From contig CALVXL010000078.1 in NCBI GenBank assembly GCA_944369635.1, forward strand, positions 1 through 9,323: a stretch of 9,323 bases of DNA, read 5' to 3'. Shown here in pieces: positions 7,006 through 9,323 of this stretch. A program made the position numbers and the translations under genes. The number at the start of each line of letters is the position of its first letter. The first letter of the stretch is position 1. The DNA is from an uncultured Clostridia bacterium. Its GTDB lineage: Bacteria > Bacillota > Clostridia > Christensenellales > Borkfalkiaceae. The notes under the pieces are model-generated. The model made no database searches. It was not told the DNA's origin and saw only the letters and a program-made list of their open reading frames with translations.

Positions 7006-7677
7006 ATGAGAATGCGTAAGAAAAAACATTTAACCGAGCGGCTCGAAGCGCAGAAGGGCATTTTATACGTGCTGGAAAGCCGCGAATTTTATCAAAAGAG
7101 CATGGAGGAAAAGACCGCGCTTTTCGATCTTTTCGCGCTTTTCGGCAACGATAACCCGATTGAAGTGGAATTCGGTTGCGGGCGCGGAAAATTCATCGTG
7201 GAAACGGCGCTCAATCATCCCGAGAAAAACTTCATCGGCATTGAAAAACTGTCTAACGTCATCGTGGCGGCGGCGGAAAAGGCGAACGCCGCGGGGGTGA
7301 AGAACGTGCGTTTTTTAAATCTCAGCGCGGAAAACGCCGAATGCTTTCTGCCCGCGCACTGCGCGGAGCGGATTTATCTCAATTTTTCCTGTCCGTATCC
7401 GAAAAATTCATATGAAAACCGCAGGCTGACCAACGCGCGTTTTCTTGAAATTTACAAAAAACTGCTCAAAAAGGGCGGGGACATATGGCAAAAAACCGAT
7501 AATATGCACTTTTTTGAATATTCTATCGAAAGTTTTACCGAAAACGGATTTGCCCTGCGCAATATTTCCCTCGATTTGCATAAAAGCGGGTTCGAGGGCA
7601 ACGTTACCACCGAATACGAGGAGCGTTTTTCCCTGAACCATTTTCCCATTTATCGCTTGGAGGCGTATCTGAAATGA
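7006..7677 (+). CDS. trmB: TrmB-family tRNA (guanine-N7-)-methyltransferase, divergent active-site motif
   Basis: TrmB uses S-adenosylmethionine to methylate N7 of G46 in the tRNA variable loop. The 223-residue protein has the class I methyltransferase fold: EFGCGRGKF at 55-63 (SAM site), GIE at 78-80, KTDN at 163-166 and the C-terminal TTEYEERF at 201-208, all typical of TrmB. The signature usually written NFSDPWPKKRH is here NFSCPYPKNSY (126-136). Asp, Trp and His are replaced by Cys129, Tyr131 and Tyr136, while the following RRLT is kept. Activity on the usual substrate is likely but not certain. The N-terminus MRMRKK matches family starts. ATGs at 7006 and 7012 are both in frame, neither has a ribosome binding site, and the promoter places transcription start at 7006. 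It overlaps the HAD gene by ATGA. Confidence 0.9.
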   Translation: MRMRKKKHLTERLEAQKGILYVLESREFYQKSMEEKTALFDLFALFGNDNPIEVEFGCGRGKFIVETALNHPEKNFIGIEKLSNVIVAAAEKANAAGVKNVRFLNLSAENAECFLPAHCAERIYLNFSCPYPKNSYENRRLTNARFLEIYKKLLKKGGDIWQKTDNMHFFEYSIESFTENGFALRNISLDLHKSGFEGNVTTEYEERFSLNHFPIYRLEAYLK

Positions 7678-8258
7678 TAAAAAACGTGATTTTCGATTAC
7701 GGAAACGTCATCTGCAAAACGGACATCGACGCCTTGATTTGCTCTTTTGCCGAAAACGAGGCCGATTTTCCCGTACTGAAAAAGGCGATCGGGGAAGACT
7801 GGGCAAAAGTGGACGCGGGCTACGACTACGAAACGTATTTAAAAGAAACGCTGTCCCGCCTGCCCGAACGGCTGCACGTTCCTTGCAAACGTTTTTTTGC
7901 CGAATGGTTTATGCGTACGCCGTACATAAATGGTATAGAAGCGGTGGTTTCGGCATTGAAAGCGCGCGGATATAAATTGTTTCTTTTATCCAACGCGCCG
8001 GAGTATTTTTATAAAAATCTGCATTTTTTCCGCATTTTCGATCATTTCGACGGGTTTGTCTTGTCGGGGTGCGAAAAGGTCGTCAAGCCCGATCCGCGCA
8101 TTTATCGGATTTTGCTTGAAAGGTTTGATCTGCGTGCTCAAGAGTGCGTGTTTTTCGACGACCTGGCTCAAAACGTGGCGGGCGCGAAAGCCGCGGGGAT
8201 CGCCGCATATCAGTTTTTCGGCGACGTAAAGCTCATAAAGGAGCTGTTGCTTCAATAA
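7674..8258 (+). CDS. HAD superfamily subfamily IA hydrolase
   Basis: The 194-residue protein has the four HAD motifs. Motif I is FDYGNV with nucleophile Asp8, motif II is LLSNA at 104-108 (Ser106), motif III is Lys138 in VVKPD, and motif IV is FFDD at 160-163. A helical cap of about 80 residues sits between motifs I and II, as in subfamily IA. Motif I has Gly10 where most HAD phosphatases have the acid/base Asp. The DxGN form also occurs in YihX-like sugar-phosphate phosphatases, so the protein need not be inactive. The substrate cannot be told from sequence. GGAGG at 7659-7663, ten bases before the ATG, and the ATGA overlap with trmB fix the start and imply co-transcription. No functional link to tRNA methylation is evident. 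The stop codon lies inside the minus-strand terminator's A run. Confidence 0.9.
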   Translation: MIKNVIFDYGNVICKTDIDALICSFAENEADFPVLKKAIGEDWAKVDAGYDYETYLKETLSRLPERLHVPCKRFFAEWFMRTPYINGIEAVVSALKARGYKLFLLSNAPEYFYKNLHFFRIFDHFDGFVLSGCEKVVKPDPRIYRILLERFDLRAQECVFFDDLAQNVAGAKAAGIAAYQFFGDVKLIKELLLQ

Positions 8259-8279
8259 AAAAGACGCGTTGCCCGCGTC
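8257..8279 (-). terminator. Intrinsic terminator for the minus-strand XRE gene
   Basis: GACGCG at 8263-8268 pairs with CGCGTC at 8274-8279 around a five-base loop. On the minus strand the hairpin is followed directly by six T (A run at 8257-8262). On the plus strand no T run follows closely, so it fits only the minus direction. It overlaps the last two bases of the HAD gene. Confidence 0.7.
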
Positions 8280-8317
8280 GGAAATCCTTTTAAGAATAAT
8301 TTTTATGATTTTTATGC

Positions 8318-8363
8318 ACCGCGCGCCGCTTTTGTATAAAGCGGCGCGCGGTTGTTATTTTTT
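8318..8363 (+). terminator. Intrinsic terminator of the trmB-HAD operon
   Basis: A perfect 15-bp stem (8318-8332 with 8338-8352), almost all G-C and containing alternating CGCG, closes a five-base loop. It is followed after TGTTA by six T at 8358-8363. The minus-strand side has no T run directly after the stem. The gap between the HAD stop and the XRE stop (8259-8377) holds nothing else that I can see. Confidence 0.85.
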
Positions 8364-8377
8364 ATCGACGGAGATTA

Positions 8378-8584
8378 TTATTTCACGTCTTTATATTCTT
8401 CGAATAAATCGTTCGGCGTGCAATCGAGTATATCGCAAAGGGCTTTCAGATTTTCAAATTTAATGGAGGCCGTCTGTCCCGTAACCAGTCGGTTGAAATT
8501 CTGGTAACTAAGCCCCATCTGCATATAAAGCCAGTATTTGCTTTTTCCCTTTTCTTTCAAGATATCGAGTATTCTCAGTTTCAT
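8378..8584 (-). CDS. Small XRE-family (HTH_26-like) DNA-binding regulator
   Basis: The 68-residue protein is essentially one helix-turn-helix domain. It opens with the helix LRILDILKEKGKS, then KYWLYMQMGLSYQNFNRLVTG (about residues 16-36) as helices 2-3, then a C-terminal helix pair ending in the typical LKALCDILDCTPNDLFE at 46-62. This short form, with the LCDILDCTPNDL ending, is common in Firmicutes as stand-alone repressors. The ribosome binding site AGGTGA (8594-8589, minus strand) precedes the ATG at 8584. It is transcribed away from the NatA-like ABC gene, and the region between them contains a palindrome and a near-copy. I infer that it represses itself and the ABC gene, but its ligand is unknown. 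It is unrelated in detail to the broken HTH gene at 6072-6272. Confidence 0.88.
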   Translation of the reverse strand: MKLRILDILKEKGKSKYWLYMQMGLSYQNFNRLVTGQTASIKFENLKALCDILDCTPNDLFEEYKDVK

Positions 8585-8610
8585 AATCTCACCTGCAAAT
8601 TATCTAATCC

Positions 8611-8624
8611 GTACATAATATAAT
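8611..8624. repeat. Near-copy of the operator-like sequence beside the XRE gene
   Basis: GTACATAATATAAT matches 8657-8670 at 13 of 14 bases as a direct repeat, with the copies 46 bp apart. It is 27 bases upstream of the XRE start codon, where that gene's -10 box would be expected. It is a candidate second binding site for autoregulation. Confidence 0.5.
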
Positions 8625-8647
8625 TATAAACGGAAAACGCTTGACAA
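8617..8647 (-). promoter_or_regulatory. Possible promoter for the XRE gene
   Basis: On the minus strand, TTGTCA (8647-8642) is followed by AT-rich -10-like hexamers, TTATAT or TATATT (8623-8617), at 18-19 bases. The fit is only moderate and several -10 registers are possible. The -35 box shares bases with the -35 box of the divergent forward promoter. Confidence 0.4.
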
Positions 8648-8670
8648 AATAGACTTGTACATTATATAAT
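8641..8670 (+). promoter_or_regulatory. Consensus forward promoter P1 upstream of the ABC gene
   Basis: TTGACA at 8641-8646 and TATAAT at 8665-8670 are both perfect consensus boxes, with an 18-base spacer. Predicted start is near 8677, about 140 bases before the ABC start codon at 8817. The -10 box lies inside the palindrome at 8659-8672, so a protein bound there would block it. A short GCATAA/TTATGC hairpin (8675-8694) would sit at the 5' end of the transcript. Confidence 0.75.
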
Positions 8671-8674
8671 GTGC
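8657..8674. promoter_or_regulatory. Candidate operator: palindrome over the P1 -10 box
   Basis: ACATTATATAATGT (8659-8672) is a perfect 14-bp palindrome, inside an imperfect 18-bp one (GTACATTAT/ATAATGTGC). Placement over the -10 box and beside a helix-turn-helix gene suggests a repressor site. Being AT-rich, it overlaps the TATAAT consensus, so part of the symmetry could be chance. Confidence 0.55.
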
Positions 8675-8756
8675 GCATAAGTGTTGCGTTATGCCCGGCG
8701 AAAAAAGGCGAAAAATGTGTAAGCGGCGGTTTTTTTTGCGCAGAGCGTTCGCATGC

Positions 8757-8785
8757 TTGACTTTTTCAAAAGGCATTGCTACTAT
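8757..8785 (+). promoter_or_regulatory. Second forward promoter P2, proximal to the ABC gene
   Basis: TTGACT at 8757-8762 and TACTAT at 8780-8785 are separated by exactly 17 bases. The start would be near 8792, giving a leader of about 25 bases that includes the ribosome binding site. P2 does not carry the palindrome and may give basal expression. Confidence 0.65.
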
Positions 8786-8816
8786 TATTACGAAATTAAA
8801 AAAGGAAAGGGATTCT

Positions 8817-9323
8817 ATGCGGGAAGTTCTCAATGTGGAGAATCTGAGAAAGACGTTTCGCTTGTCCGCAAAACAGCGCAAGATCGAGCGGACGAATCTG
8901 CAGGTAAAAGTGGCGCTCGACGATTTGTCCTTCAAAGCCTATGCGGGGGAAGTATACGGACTTTTAGGGCCGAACGGCGCGGGCAAAACCACGTGCTTAA
9001 GGATATTGTCCACGCTGATCAAACCCGATTCGGGGGATGTGTTCGTCGACGGGGCAAGCGCCGTGCATGAGGAAGAAAAGGTGCGCGGCAAGATCGGGTT
9101 TTTGACCAGCGAGTTAAAGCTCGAGGATTTTTTCACGCCCAATTATCTGTTCGATTTCTTCAGCGAACTGCACGGCATTTCGCCGGAAGTGCGCGACAGC
9201 CGTAAAAAACAATTATTCGAAAAATTCGGTATTGATAAGTTTAAAGAAGTCAAGGTTGCCAATCTTTCCACGGGAATGAAGCAAAAGGTTTCCATCGTCA
9301 TATCCATCGTGCACGATCCTGAG
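8817..9323 (+). CDS. NatA-like ABC transporter ATP-binding protein, 3'-truncated by the window edge
   Basis: The 169 visible residues are the first half or more of an ABC-2-type exporter ATPase. The closest resemblance I recognise is NatA, the ATPase of sodium-extruding systems. Walker A GPNGAGKTT is at 51-59. IGFLTSELKLEDFFTP at 93-108 covers the Q-loop region, with no Gln, as is usual for NatA-like proteins. The ABC signature LSTGMKQKV is at 150-158. The insert SAKQRKIERTN at 17-27 before the beta strand is also typical of this subgroup. Walker B and the switch His lie beyond the window, and a membrane permease gene would be expected next. The chosen ATG has purine-rich AAAGGAAAGGG just upstream. 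The frame is open further back, to an ATG at 8691, but that stretch covers promoter P2 and resembles no family sequence. Substrate (Na+, drug or peptide) is undetermined. Confidence 0.9.
   Translation, partial: MREVLNVENLRKTFRLSAKQRKIERTNLQVKVALDDLSFKAYAGEVYGLLGPNGAGKTTCLRILSTLIKPDSGDVFVDGASAVHEEEKVRGKIGFLTSELKLEDFFTPNYLFDFFSELHGISPEVRDSRKKQLFEKFGIDKFKEVKVANLSTGMKQKVSIVISIVHDPE

Noticed and set aside
6853..7029. N-terminal extension of the LOG-like gene to an ATG at 7029 on the minus strand
   Set aside because: It would run through both divergent promoters and the trmB start. The added residues are basic and non-conserved, and the ribosome binding site at 6861-6870 fixes the start at 6852.
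8269..8463. Plus-strand open frame of 64 codons after the HAD gene
   Set aside because: It covers the terminator stem and is antisense to the XRE gene. It has no ribosome binding site and no recognisable sequence.
8730..8737. Run of eight T between P1 and P2, considered as an attenuator or terminator
   Set aside because: No GC-rich inverted repeat precedes it; the upstream GCGGCGG has no CCGCC partner nearby.

Overview
This looks like chromosomal DNA from a low-to-mid-GC Gram-positive bacterium, most likely an anaerobic member of the Clostridia (Bacillota). I infer this from gene content and style. There is a fused chorismate mutase-prephenate dehydratase, a type II dehydroquinase, a NatA-like ABC ATPase and small XRE regulators. 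Purine-rich ribosome binding sites, near-consensus sigma-A promoters and short hairpin/T-tract terminators also fit. No phage, transposon, CRISPR or RNA gene is visible.

Region 1 (1-6073, + strand) is a tightly packed aromatic amino acid operon: aroB (5' end cut by the window), aroA, aroC, pheA, a single-chain aroE-aroK fusion, and aroQ. Junctions are ATGA or TAATG overlaps, an 11-base overlap, or a 4-base gap. The operon ends at a strong intrinsic terminator. Together these genes cover every step from DAHP to chorismate and on to phenylpyruvate: AroB step 2, AroQ step 3, the AroE part step 4, the AroK part step 5, AroA step 6, AroC step 7, then PheA. DAHP synthase (step 1) and a tyrosine-branch dehydrogenase are not in view and may lie upstream.

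Region 2 (6072-6852, - strand) holds a LOG-like nucleotide phosphoribohydrolase-family gene, followed by a small XRE-type helix-turn-helix gene broken by an in-frame TAA. Both converge on the aro terminator, which looks bidirectional.

Region 3 (6853-8363) starts with back-to-back promoters. The forward one drives trmB (a divergent tRNA m7G methyltransferase homologue) and a HAD-family hydrolase. Its predicted transcription start falls on the first base of the trmB ATG, which suggests a leaderless mRNA. Two hairpins after the HAD gene appear to serve as terminators for the two opposite strands, in interleaved order.

Region 4 (8378-9323) has a 68-residue XRE/HTH_26 regulator on the - strand, divergent from a NatA-like ABC ATPase that runs off the window. 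The intergenic region has two good forward promoters. The outer one has its -10 box inside a 14-bp palindrome, with a near-copy 46 bp away beside the regulator gene. This looks like a self-contained regulator/exporter module. Most of the window is ordinary housekeeping sequence. The points most worth a second look are the leaderless trmB and its altered motif, the regulator/ABC control region, the aroE-aroK fusion and the nonsense-interrupted HTH gene.
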